Of a DNA stretch of 64,000 nt, positions 17,613 to 25,520 are shown one piece after another. Source of the DNA: Methylocaldum sp002005105 (GTDB lineage Bacteria; Pseudomonadota; Gammaproteobacteria; Methylococcales; Methylococcaceae); contig NZ_CP194902.1 of the NCBI RefSeq assembly GCF_051027545.1, forward strand, positions 1,550,001 through 1,614,000. The letters run 5' to 3'. The position numbers and the translations under genes are program-made. The notes beneath the pieces were generated by a model that was not told the origin of the DNA, made no database searches, and was given only the letters and a program-made list of their open reading frames with translations. The stretch's first letter is position 1, and each line of letters begins with the position of its first letter.

Positions 17613-17926
17613 GACCAGTCCAAGCCCTTCAACGCATCATAAGTCAGCAGTCCTTCGCGCCAGAACGCCTGGAACACCCCGGCTTCGGTCCACTCGACAA
17701 AGCGGCGATGGGCCGAACTGCTGGAGCAAATCCCGGTGGCGTTCAGCGCATTCCACTGACACCCGGTCCGGAGCACAAACAAGATCGCATTCATCGCCTG
17801 TCGGTCCGGCACCCGCGGGTTATGGCACCCGAGCGGATGCGGTTTACGCGGCGGCAAGAGCGGTTCCATCCGTTCCCACAGCTCATCCGGAATGCGCCAG
17901 CCATCATCTTTCGTCACCATTCCCAT
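17504..17926 (-). CDS. IS5-type transposase OrfA (N-terminal part), copy 1
   Basis: The 140-aa product has the DUF4096-like N-terminal domain (WRIPDELWERMEPLLPP, AILFVLRTGCQWNAL) and ends the first part of the DDE fold with the catalytic Asp in LAMDGAM. A T7 run on the plus strand at 17558-17564 (A7 in the mRNA) lies near the end. A -1 slip there after Lys-Lys enters the orfB frame at Thr-Gly-Pro, producing a full DDE transposase. Confidence 0.92.
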   Translation of the reverse strand: MGMVTKDDGWRIPDELWERMEPLLPPRKPHPLGCHNPRVPDRQAMNAILFVLRTGCQWNALNATGICSSSSAHRRFVEWTEAGVFQAFWREGLLTYDALKGLDWSWLAMDGAMTKAPLAGSKKRDRIRPTGANKVRSEAC

Positions 17927-18387
17927 AAGAGCCCCTCTTGACTCGAAATTTCGGCATTAGAGGTCGCTCATCACGCTTTTGTTCCTACTGGGATAGGCTC
18001 TAAGGCTTGTAATGGGCGCACGGCCGGCGGAGGCGGCTGCCAGAGCAGCGGCCGTTGGCTGAGACAGAAGCGGGCGATGCGCTTGGCATCGCTTTTATCG
18101 GTCTTGGTGCGGCTCAGTTCGGCTTGGCCGAAGGCGTGGATTTGGGCGGGGTTGACCACGCTGACGGCGAGGCCGTGGTCGACCAGGAACAGGGCCAAGC
18201 CCTCACCATAGCGGCCGGTGGCCTCCAGGCATACGTGGGGCGTTTGGAAGGCTTGCAGCCAGGCCAGGAACGCCTTAAACCCTTCGGGCGTGTTCTGGAA
18301 GACCTTGGTTTTGTACTTGCCGTTGCGGAGCGCGGCGGCGTCGAACTTGGCTTTGGCGATGTCGATCCCGATGGGGCTGAACGTCAT

Positions 18388-19140
18388 AGGGTCTCCTTGG
18401 TCTGCGTTGACGATGGGGCAAAGTGCTGACCGATCGAAACCGCTCCTGCCGGGTTCAGCCTTATCCATCCAGGGTGTTGCCCAAGGCAGCCCTACGATAC
18501 CGTTCGAACTCTATGGCGAGGAAGGGACGCTGGGGGACGATCTACGGCGCGGGCTTCAGGCCCAAGGTCGGCAACGTCTTGCCCAGCGTCTGGGTCCGAT
18601 GATCAGTCGGAGATTCTGCCTCTTGTGGAATCCAGAATCGAGATATAAGGTCGGCAATCCGTTGCCGACACATTGGGGCGGTGAGGGGCTTTGTCGGCAA
18701 AGGATTGCCGACCTACCAAGTTCCCGATTCTCACCGCTAAACTGCGGTGAAAAACGCTTAGAGATTCGGATGCGCGGTAGGCGGGCAGGCGAACAAATCG
18801 ATCCGCATGTCATCGGAATCTGGAATGCCGAGACCCGGAAAGACGGTCCTCCGACTTTTACCGCGCAGTCGCCCCAACAGGGTGTTGGTCGAGGCCAACA
18901 CATTAACAATCCTTGATTTTTAATGAGATACGGCATTTTTCCGGAAATGCCGTTCGGCTGGGCAAACGGTGCCGGTTTCTTTCCATAGCTGTATATGCCA
19001 GATAAGTGACTGAAAAATAGAACAATATTCGTGCTGGCATGATTCCTCCCTTGTATTCGGCACCGGGCTCACGGTCACACGGATCGCATCGAGCCCAACA
19101 CGCCAGGCGTTTCGAAAAATGAAAATACTCGGGAGGATTT
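18388..19140. other. Intergenic region with one REP-like pair (18649-18716)
   Basis: No credible gene. From 18388 to about 18470 it is probably the 5' end of the IS110 element. At 18649-18716 a hairpin GGTCGGCAA...TTGCCGAC and an inverse partner ending TTGCCGACCTAC form a BIME of the GTCGGCAA family; the left GTAG is degenerate. The last 250 bp are AT-richer and should hold the promoter of the UbiA-like gene. Confidence 0.6.
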
Positions 19141-20067
19141 ATGTCGATTTACCAAGTCTCCAAATTTGCCGAGAACCCGGAGCCGTTGTTCAGCTTCCGA
19201 AGGTTTCTTGAAAATACCGCCAATCTCGGCCTCGTTCTGCCGTTCGGCGCGGCCAGCGTCACGTCGGTGGTGTCCCTGGCCCATACCGGCGAGATTTCGC
19301 TGCCTCTCGTCTCGTCCGCATTTCTCTGTGTGTATTCCAGTTATTTGATCGATCATCTCGCCGATGTCGGCAGGCTGGATGGAAACCTGGAGTCGACGCG
19401 CACCAAGACCCTTTCGAGAAAATCGCTGTTTACCGCCTTCGGCGTGGCCGCATTCGTAGCCGCCGCGGGCATAGCCTTGGTTTTCTCCGGCCTGGAAGCG
19501 TTTTTATTGCTCCTCTGTTTTCCTTTGGCGGTGGCCCTGTACGGAACCTCACTGTTCGGGACACTGGCCGGCAAACTTCTACCCTATCGGCGACTGAAAG
19601 ACATTCCAGGCATCAAGGCCTTTTACACGGCATTCTTCTGGGGCCTTTTGATGCTCTACGCTTCCCGCTTCGTCGATGCTCAGGATTTGCGCCAAACCGT
19701 GTTTTTCTTCGTTTACATGATGCTTTCCGACTTCGTGAATACCGTCTTTTGCGATTTCAAAGACCTGGCGCGTGATCGGGTGGAAGGCGTCAAGACCCTG
19801 CCCCTGCTGCTGGGCGTGGCGAGGACGAGCAAGCTTATTCAAGCGGTGAACGGCATTGCGCTCATGGTATTGGCAGTGTCCGTCCATCTGCAGTGGATTC
19901 CGGCCTGGATGCTGGCATTGGCGCCGGTTCACCTCTATGTCCGGGCAATCGTCGATCATGGCCAAAAGCTGGTAGCCGCCGACGGCAATCCCGGCGATGC
20001 GGCGATGGATGCCGAATTCCTCCTGTGGCTGCCCCTGGTCTTGGGCGGATTGGCCCTAGGCCTGTGA
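19141..20067 (+). CDS. UbiA-family prenyltransferase
   Basis: Integral membrane prenyltransferase, 308 aa, about eight to nine helices. Both Asp-rich Mg-diphosphate motifs are recognisable: first DHLADVGRLD (Asp71, Asp75, Asp80), then DFKDLARD (Asp205, Asp208, Asp212), followed by GVKTLPLLLG, the usual post-motif segment. The family attaches prenyl chains to aromatic or other acceptors (ubiquinone, menaquinone, chlorophyll, haem O, meroterpenoids). No ubiquinone or haem genes are adjacent; its only partner, 34 bp downstream, is a Pyr4-like terpene cyclase, which points to a specialised terpenoid product. GGGAGGA precedes the ATG. Confidence 0.9.
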   Translation: MSIYQVSKFAENPEPLFSFRRFLENTANLGLVLPFGAASVTSVVSLAHTGEISLPLVSSAFLCVYSSYLIDHLADVGRLDGNLESTRTKTLSRKSLFTAFGVAAFVAAAGIALVFSGLEAFLLLLCFPLAVALYGTSLFGTLAGKLLPYRRLKDIPGIKAFYTAFFWGLLMLYASRFVDAQDLRQTVFFFVYMMLSDFVNTVFCDFKDLARDRVEGVKTLPLLLGVARTSKLIQAVNGIALMVLAVSVHLQWIPAWMLALAPVHLYVRAIVDHGQKLVAADGNPGDAAMDAEFLLWLPLVLGGLALGL

Positions 20068-20101
20068 ACGACGGCTCCGACACTTCCAAAGGTACCCAGC
20101 C

Positions 20102-20752
20102 ATGACGCCACAACAAGAACTCACTTTCCAGATTTCAGCCACGGCATCGATGACCCTATGGATTGCCGCCTATATCCTCATCATCCGCCGCGGCTTCAAG
20201 GATCAAACGTATGGCATGCCGTTCGCACCGATGTGCGTGAACGTCTCCTACGAATTCATTTTCGGTTTCGTTTATCCGGATATGCCACCGGTGAATTACG
20301 CGAATATCGCTTGGTTTTTCATCGATCTGGCCATCGTGTATCAATATCTGCGGTTCGGGCGGGAAGAGTTTCCTGCTGTGTTTCCAAGGCAATGGTTTAT
20401 CCCGGCTTTCGTCCTGGGGCTGGTGACGGCGTTTTTCGGGGTCATCGCGATTACCCTGGAATTCAAGGACTTTCATGGGAACTACACGGGATGGGGAGAT
20501 CAGTTGCTGATTTCCATAACCTACCTGTATCTGTTGGCCCGCCGCGAAAGCACGCGCGGCCAGTCGGTTTATATCGTCCTGACGCGGATGTTCGGTTCGA
20601 TTGTTCTGATTCCCGCGCAGTATGTCCAAGCCCCCGAGTCGATTCTCCTGCCGTTTTTGTATGCGGGATTCATCGTGTTCGACGCGATATACCTTTTCTT
20701 GTTGGTTAGGCAGTGCCGTTCGGAGGGGATTAATCCCTGGGCGCGGGTTTAA
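20102..20752 (+). CDS. Pyr4/PaxB-like integral membrane terpene cyclase
   Basis: The 216-aa, seven-helix protein matches the fungal meroterpenoid cyclases of the Pyr4/PaxB type in motif order. DQTYGMPFAP and NVSYEFIFGFVYP correspond to the QTY...NFAWEMVYGLIYP region; Glu51 aligns with the catalytic Glu of Pyr4. STRGQSVYIVLTRMFGS corresponds to the conserved SRG...SRFIGS loop, and Asp194 in FIVFDAIY aligns with the second catalytic acid. In fungi these proteins protonate an epoxide or olefin of a prenylated acceptor to start cyclisation. Only a few bacterial members are described. The gene is directly downstream of, and likely co-transcribed with, the UbiA-type prenyltransferase. Assignment is by recall of the family, not by search. 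Confidence 0.8.
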   Translation: MTPQQELTFQISATASMTLWIAAYILIIRRGFKDQTYGMPFAPMCVNVSYEFIFGFVYPDMPPVNYANIAWFFIDLAIVYQYLRFGREEFPAVFPRQWFIPAFVLGLVTAFFGVIAITLEFKDFHGNYTGWGDQLLISITYLYLLARRESTRGQSVYIVLTRMFGSIVLIPAQYVQAPESILLPFLYAGFIVFDAIYLFLLVRQCRSEGINPWARV

Positions 20753-20944
20753 GCTTCGTAGAGTGGAACGGGTTAGGTCTTATCGACCCGGTTTTTCCGG
20801 CGCAGCTTTCAGGAAGCAGTTGTTTGGATATGGATTCCGCCGATCATTGACCTTGGGTGTCCGTGTATACGACCATATACAGTTGATAAGAAAAGTTATC
20901 GCTTTTGCCACTGTCAAGTGGTCCAAGTCGAGCGGTCAAAAATC

Positions 20945-20966
20945 GGGCGGGTCAACCGCCCGTTTC
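20945..20966 (+). terminator. Intrinsic terminator after the terpene-cyclase gene
   Basis: Stem CGGGCGG / CCGCCCG with a 4-nt loop (GTCA), AAAAAT before and GTTTCC after. It lies about 190 bp beyond the stop codon. Confidence 0.55.
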
Positions 20967-20997
20967 CGTGTTTGTCCATGTGACGGCCGGTTGCTGC

Positions 20998-21122
20998 AAG
21001 AAGCGGTCTTCAAACGTCACGAGCGATGTCAGGACAAGGCGCGAAAGGGCGACCCGAAGCCGCGGGACCCGCGGACGAAACGGCCGTTAGCCTGGCCCGC
21101 AGTAGTTTGAAGACGGCTTCTT
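20998..21122. repeat. Putative MITE bounded by 18-bp inverted repeats
   Basis: Ends match in 17 of 18 positions as inverted repeats. The 89-bp interior is GC-rich and has no reading frame. No matching IS is present in the window, so the source element is unknown. Confidence 0.45.
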
Positions 21123-21159
21123 AGACTGTTAGGGGGAAAACGTCCGGAGTAGCAGGTCC

Positions 21160-22356
21160 ATGGCTTGCCTTCACGGGCGCGCAGTCGGAAAAGAACAATT
21201 AAAAGGCAATACGGCACTGATGGCAGTTCGTCACAGCATCCGGAGTCGGACCAGAACACTCTTTCGGAAAGCTTTTCTTTCAGCTTTTGACGGCAACGCT
21301 TGCTCTCGGCGAGTGATTCTTGCCGGGGTGCTATCCGGCGTTTTGGCTCCGCAGATAGTTTCTGCCGATGCCTTTCCCGGCGATCTGCTGCTCTTTCCCG
21401 AGCTCACCAGTCTCCATCGCTTCGATCTTCAAGACGGTTCCAGCCTGAAGAACTATTGGATCAATCCGGGGCTGAATCTCTTCTACGGCTTGGATCAAGG
21501 CCGGTTCCGCTTCCTGCTGGAGTGGCTGGTGGACCGCTCCGCGCAGGAGGTTCAGAGGTTGCAGCTCGGCTGGCGCTGGCAGGACACCACGTTTTGGGTG
21601 GGCCGCTTTCACAATCCCATCGGCTACTGGAACATCCATTTTCATCACGGGGCTTACATGATGACCAGCATCACCCGTCCCGGTGTGATGACTTACGAAA
21701 CGTCCGGCGGCCCGCTGCCGATGCATGTCACCGGGCTTTACGTCGAAGGGGTTCGGGAACTCGGGGATTCCAGTCTCTATTACGTTCTGAATGCCGGAGT
21801 GGGTCCGGACCTCGAGAAGAAGCGGCTGGACGCGTTCGACGTTCTGGACCCGGAAGGTACGCGGCTCCCGGCCGTGACTTTGCGCCTCGGATATCAGCCG
21901 GTCAGCTTCGGTTCCGACGAGATCGGTTTTTCCTTCAGCTATACCGAAATATCCGGCCGCCGGATCGGCGTGGACCGAATCAATCAGATCGTGGCGGGCG
22001 TCTTTGCCAATTGGCGATCGGAGAATCTCGGTTTCCTGGGCGAGGCCTTTTACATCCATAACGATTTCACGGGCGGCGCTTCGGAACCCGAATCCGACGT
22101 GCTGAACCTCTACGGGCAGGCGGAATGGCGGGTGGCCGACGATCTGACCTTGTACAGCCGGATTGAAGGCACGTTCAACGATAACGGCGACTTGTACTTC
22201 GATCATTTTCGAAACTTCGTGCGTGATCGATACATGGGCGGCGTACGCTACGAACTGCCCTACAAGATGGCTCTGAAACTCGAGCTTTCGCGCGAGCACA
22301 CGAGGGATGGCGCCTTCGGGCAGGTGGGGCTCCAATGGAGCGCGGTGTTCCCCTAG
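21160..22356 (+). CDS. Porin-like outer-membrane beta-barrel protein
   Basis: Up to 398 aa; a signal peptide lies at about 50-68 (RRVILAGVLSGVLA, cleavage near VSADA), so the true start may be the second ATG at 21220. The mature part alternates amphipathic strands (LNLFYGLDQGRFRFLLEWLV, LQLGWRWQDTTFWVGRFHNP) and ends in a barrel-type strand with a terminal aromatic-Pro (WSAVFP). The family was not named. It is followed after 2 bp by a PstS-like protein and then a hybrid kinase, an arrangement suggesting uptake or sensing of a small anion or ligand. Confidence 0.75.
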   Translation: MACLHGRAVGKEQLKGNTALMAVRHSIRSRTRTLFRKAFLSAFDGNACSRRVILAGVLSGVLAPQIVSADAFPGDLLLFPELTSLHRFDLQDGSSLKNYWINPGLNLFYGLDQGRFRFLLEWLVDRSAQEVQRLQLGWRWQDTTFWVGRFHNPIGYWNIHFHHGAYMMTSITRPGVMTYETSGGPLPMHVTGLYVEGVRELGDSSLYYVLNAGVGPDLEKKRLDAFDVLDPEGTRLPAVTLRLGYQPVSFGSDEIGFSFSYTEISGRRIGVDRINQIVAGVFANWRSENLGFLGEAFYIHNDFTGGASEPESDVLNLYGQAEWRVADDLTLYSRIEGTFNDNGDLYFDHFRNFVRDRYMGGVRYELPYKMALKLELSREHTRDGAFGQVGLQWSAVFP

Positions 22357-22358
22357 CC

Positions 22359-22814
22359 ATGTCCAAGCTGTCGTTCCTGATCCTGTTGTTATCGCTCGCG
22401 TCCGGCGCGCTGGCCATTGAGGCCGACGGCTTGCGCGAACTCGTTCTCGCCGCAAGTTCCCAGTCGAACATTCCCAAGCTTTCGCTGCAGGAGACCCGGA
22501 AGCTTTATCTAGGCGTACCGGTCGAGAAGAACGGCAAGACCATCAAACCTCTGCTGAATGTCAGCGAGTCCCTGCTGTTCGAAGTATTTTTGCAGAAGGT
22601 TACCTTCATGTCCTCCGACGCCTACGAGAAACAGGTCCTGGCGATCGTATTCCGCCTCGGCGGCCAGAGGCCCCAGGCTTTTCACGATAGACAGACGCTG
22701 AACGCCGCCTTGCTGGAACATCCGGATTCGGTGACGTTCATGTGGGCCAAGGATTTGGATCAGTACAGAGGGCTGAAACCTATCAACACTCTTTGGGCGG
22801 GGTCTGCCGATTGA
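22359..22814 (+). CDS. Small PstS-like (phosphate/oxyanion-type) periplasmic protein
   Basis: 151-aa exported protein; start at ATG 22359 gives a clean signal peptide (MSKLSFLILLLSLASGALA). The segment LQETRKLYLGVPVEKNG and the closing VTFMWAKDLDQYRGLKPI resemble the short, truncated PstS-like proteins that accompany hybrid kinases and porins, rather than full-length phosphate-binding proteins. The stop codon overlaps a TTG start of the kinase gene (TTGA), implying coupled translation and a role as a sensory partner of the kinase. Confidence 0.75.
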   Translation: MSKLSFLILLLSLASGALAIEADGLRELVLAASSQSNIPKLSLQETRKLYLGVPVEKNGKTIKPLLNVSESLLFEVFLQKVTFMSSDAYEKQVLAIVFRLGGQRPQAFHDRQTLNAALLEHPDSVTFMWAKDLDQYRGLKPINTLWAGSAD

Positions 22815-25471
22815 AACGTTTCTTCCATAGCTTCAACGGGCGCCTGCTGCTGTCCATCGTAGGCGTTCATATCATGCTGGTGCCCCTTTTGCTGTTCGGG
22901 GTTTATTTGATCGCAAAGCCTGGTGTCGAGCGGCAATTCGTCAATCAGGTGCGCTCGGATGCATTGCTTTTCGGCAATTTGATCGGTTCTCGGCTGACGA
23001 CGGGGGATACGGCGGAAATCGCGGCGCTCATGGGCGAGTTTCTGTTGAACGGCCGGCTGATTTTTGCCGAGGTGCAGATGGGCGACCGGATAATACCGCC
23101 CAATATCCCGCTGGCCACACAAGAACCTTTCAACGAGGATTTCTTCTTCGGACAGCATGAGGACGGCATTTATTTCATCGCGGTGCCTTTGACCGAAGGC
23201 GATGCCGGCGGACAGCCGGTCTTGCGTTTGGGTTACGACGAAATCCCGGTCCGGCAGGAGCTTATGTCCCTGTACCGCCGCGGCATTTATCTGGTGGCGT
23301 CCTATCTGGGCCTGACCCTGATCGTCGTGGCCTTGTTGGGAAGGCGCCTGGTTCGGCCGCTGGAAATTCTTCGGCGGGAGGCGGATCAGATCACGGCCGG
23401 CGACCACGGCACCGAGTTCGGCACCCGTTCCGGAATCGCCGAAGTGGCCGCCTTGGCGGAGAATCTCGAACGGATGCGGCAGGGCCTCATTCATGCGCGC
23501 GACGCGGCCCTTCAGGCGGCGCTGACGAAAAGCGAATTCCTGGCCAACATGAGCCATGAAATCCGCACGCCCATGAACGGCGTCATCGGCATGCTGGAAC
23601 TGGCCTTGCGCACCGAACTCACGCCGCAGCAGAAAGACTATCTCACCATGGCCAGTTCATCCGCCGAATCCCTGCTGCGCCTGCTGAACGACATACTCGA
23701 TTTTTCGAAGATCGAGGCACGAAAGCTGGAGCTCGAGTGCATCCAGTTCGATTTGCGCGACGCCGTGGGCGACACACTGAAGCTGCTGGCGCCTCAGGCC
23801 CATGCCAAAGGCCTGGAGCTGACTTATCTCATCGATCCCCAGATACCCGACATCGTTTCCGGAGACGTCGGCCGTTTGCGGCAGATTCTCATCAATCTGG
23901 TGAGCAATGCCATCAAGTTCACGCCGCAGGGCGAGATCGTGGTGCGGGTCGAGTCCGGATGCGACCGCTGTGCCGACAGCATCTGTCCCCGCTTCTCGGT
24001 GAGCGATACCGGCGTCGGAATCCCAGCGGACAAGCAAACGGTGATCTTCGACGCGTTTACCCAGGCGGATGCCTCTTCCACGCGCATGTTCGGCGGAACC
24101 GGGCTGGGATTGGCGATTTCCTCGCGCCTGGTGAATCTGATGCGGGGGGACATGGGCCTCGAAAGCGAAGTAGGCCGCGGCAGCACCTTTTATTTCACGG
24201 TTCCGTTAAAAGTACCGTCGGAAACGGCGCCGGGCCCCCGGCAAAGGTCCTTCGATCTGCACGGGGTCAAAGTCCTGGTGGTGGATGATCATCCGGTCAA
24301 CCGCTACATTTTCATGGAGATGCTGACGCAGTGGGGCATGAGCCCGGTGCAGGCCGATTCCGGCAAGGCCGCGCTGCACGAGATCCAGCGGGCCACCGAG
24401 CAAGGGGCGCCGTTCCGGTTGATCCTGCTGGACGCCATGATGCCCGAGATGGACGGTTTCGAGGTGGCCGCCCACATCAAGGCGACGCCCAGCACGGCCC
24501 TGACCACCATCATGCTGCTGTCCTCGGCGGACCGCGGCGGCGACTTCGAACTTTCCCGCCGCTTGGGCATTTCGCGTTTCCTTCGAAAGCCGGTCAAGTA
24601 TTCGGAGCTGATGGAGGCGATCCAGGCTGCCCTGGACGAGTCGGAAGCCACGCCCGTTACGCCCGAAGTGTTGCCGGCATCGCCGTTCCGTGCCGTGCAG
24701 CGCGGGCTGCGCATCCTGGTGGCCGAGGACAATCCGGTCAACCAGAGGCTGGTGCAGGCCTTGCTGGAAGACCGCGGGCATTCCGTGCTGATGGCGGGCA
24801 ACGGCGAGGAAGCCTTGCGCTTGCTCGAGCGGGAATCCTTCGACGCGGTGCTGATGGACGTGCAAATGCCGGTGATGGACGGCTTGCAGGCCACGGCCGC
24901 GATTCGGGAGCGGGAACGGGACACCGGCCGCCATGCCTACATCGTGGCGATGACGGCTCACGCGCTCAAAGGCGACAAGGAACGTTGCCTCGCGGCCGGC
25001 ATGGACGCTTATGTATCCAAACCCATACGCGAGGCGGAAATGCTGGCGGCCGTCGAACGCTGGAACGAGGAGCCGGCATCTTCCGACACTCAAGGGGCAT
25101 CCGCCATGTCGTCCGACCAACCCCCGTTCGATCTCTCCGAAGCCTTGGCCCGGGTCCGCAACCGGCGGCCTCTGCTGCGCAGTATGGCCGAAATCTTCAT
25201 CGGACAATCCGATGATCTGCTGGACCAATGCGAGGCGGCCATCGAAAGCGCCGACGGACCCACCCTGGAGAGGGCCGCTCATACGCTCAAGAGCTCGGCG
25301 GCGAGTTTTTGCGCAGCCACCGTGTCGGAGATCGCCCAACGGCTCGAGAATGCCGGCCGCACCGCCGAGTTCGGGAATGCGAAGGCGGATTTTCAGGTAT
25401 TGAAATCCGAAATGGGCCGGCTGCTCCCCGCCTTGAAGCGGTTCCTGGACGAGCCGGACCCGCCGGCCTGA
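22811..25471 (+). CDS. BarA-like hybrid sensor histidine kinase (HK-REC-REC-Hpt)
   Basis: I choose the TTG at 22811, which overlaps the upstream stop and gives 886 aa beginning with LKRFFHSFNGRLLLSI. Domains: helix (about 12-35), periplasmic sensor, helix (about 160-180), HAMP (180-235), HisKA with His near 248 (MSHEIRTPMNG), HATPase_c (355-475), receiver 1 (VVDDHPVNR, Asp in LLDAMMPEM near 541), receiver 2 (AEDNPVNQ, Asp in LMDVQMPVM near 681) and an Hpt domain (774-880, His in AAHTLKSSA). This is the full four-step phosphorelay layout of BarA/TorS-type kinases. The periplasmic domain probably reads the PstS-like protein encoded just before it. The next gene encodes a receiver-containing sigma-54 activator, a plausible output. 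Confidence 0.95.
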   Translation: MKRFFHSFNGRLLLSIVGVHIMLVPLLLFGVYLIAKPGVERQFVNQVRSDALLFGNLIGSRLTTGDTAEIAALMGEFLLNGRLIFAEVQMGDRIIPPNIPLATQEPFNEDFFFGQHEDGIYFIAVPLTEGDAGGQPVLRLGYDEIPVRQELMSLYRRGIYLVASYLGLTLIVVALLGRRLVRPLEILRREADQITAGDHGTEFGTRSGIAEVAALAENLERMRQGLIHARDAALQAALTKSEFLANMSHEIRTPMNGVIGMLELALRTELTPQQKDYLTMASSSAESLLRLLNDILDFSKIEARKLELECIQFDLRDAVGDTLKLLAPQAHAKGLELTYLIDPQIPDIVSGDVGRLRQILINLVSNAIKFTPQGEIVVRVESGCDRCADSICPRFSVSDTGVGIPADKQTVIFDAFTQADASSTRMFGGTGLGLAISSRLVNLMRGDMGLESEVGRGSTFYFTVPLKVPSETAPGPRQRSFDLHGVKVLVVDDHPVNRYIFMEMLTQWGMSPVQADSGKAALHEIQRATEQGAPFRLILLDAMMPEMDGFEVAAHIKATPSTALTTIMLLSSADRGGDFELSRRLGISRFLRKPVKYSELMEAIQAALDESEATPVTPEVLPASPFRAVQRGLRILVAEDNPVNQRLVQALLEDRGHSVLMAGNGEEALRLLERESFDAVLMDVQMPVMDGLQATAAIRERERDTGRHAYIVAMTAHALKGDKERCLAAGMDAYVSKPIREAEMLAAVERWNEEPASSDTQGASAMSSDQPPFDLSEALARVRNRRPLLRSMAEIFIGQSDDLLDQCEAAIESADGPTLERAAHTLKSSAASFCAATVSEIAQRLENAGRTAEFGNAKADFQVLKSEMGRLLPALKRFLDEPDPPA

Positions 25472-25520
25472 GGCTCGAAATGCTTACAGCCCTGTCGTTT
25501 AACTGTTGGAATTGTCGGAT

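Larger units (their letters stand above)
17090..18000 (-). mobile_element. IS5-family (IS427-like) insertion sequence, copy 1
   Basis: 911-bp element with terminal inverted repeats GAGCCTATCCCAGTAG and a TAA target duplication (17087-17089 and 18001-18003), fitting the TNA preference of the IS427 group. It has two overlapping reading frames joined at an A7 run. It is nested inside an IS110-type transposase gene. A copy of exactly the same length is at 58208-59118, and the two differ at very few sites (the second residue of the OrfA N-terminal MVTK/LVTK region is one), so transposition was recent. Confidence 0.95.
16517..18387 (-). pseudogene. IS110-family transposase split by an IS5-type insertion
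   Basis: The 5' part runs from ATG 18387 (AGGAGA upstream) to about 18001, and the 3' part from 17089 to 16517. The N-terminal DEDD/RuvC-like half shows GIDIAKAKFD, CLEATGRYGEG and TKTDKSDAKRIARF. The C-terminal Transposase_20 half shows TIPGLGDATIP, FAGLSPKEHQSG and KGHTRLSKTGD with the IS110 serine region. Removing the inserted element and one TAA duplication joins LQA to LVRRLESLL in frame, so the gene was intact before the insertion. IS110 elements lack clear terminal inverted repeats, so the outer boundaries are not defined; the element probably spans about 16,450-18,470. Confidence 0.9.
20753..21159. other. Intergenic region with hairpin terminator and a short inverted-repeat element
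   Basis: No gene. A hairpin CGGGCGG/CCGCCCG at about 20945-20962 is preceded by A5 and followed by TTT and acts as a likely terminator for the UbiA/cyclase operon. From 20998 to 21122 a 125-bp segment is bounded by an 18-bp inverted repeat, AAGAAGCGGTCTTCAAAC and its complement with one mismatch, suggesting a MITE; no clear target duplication is visible. Confidence 0.6.
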
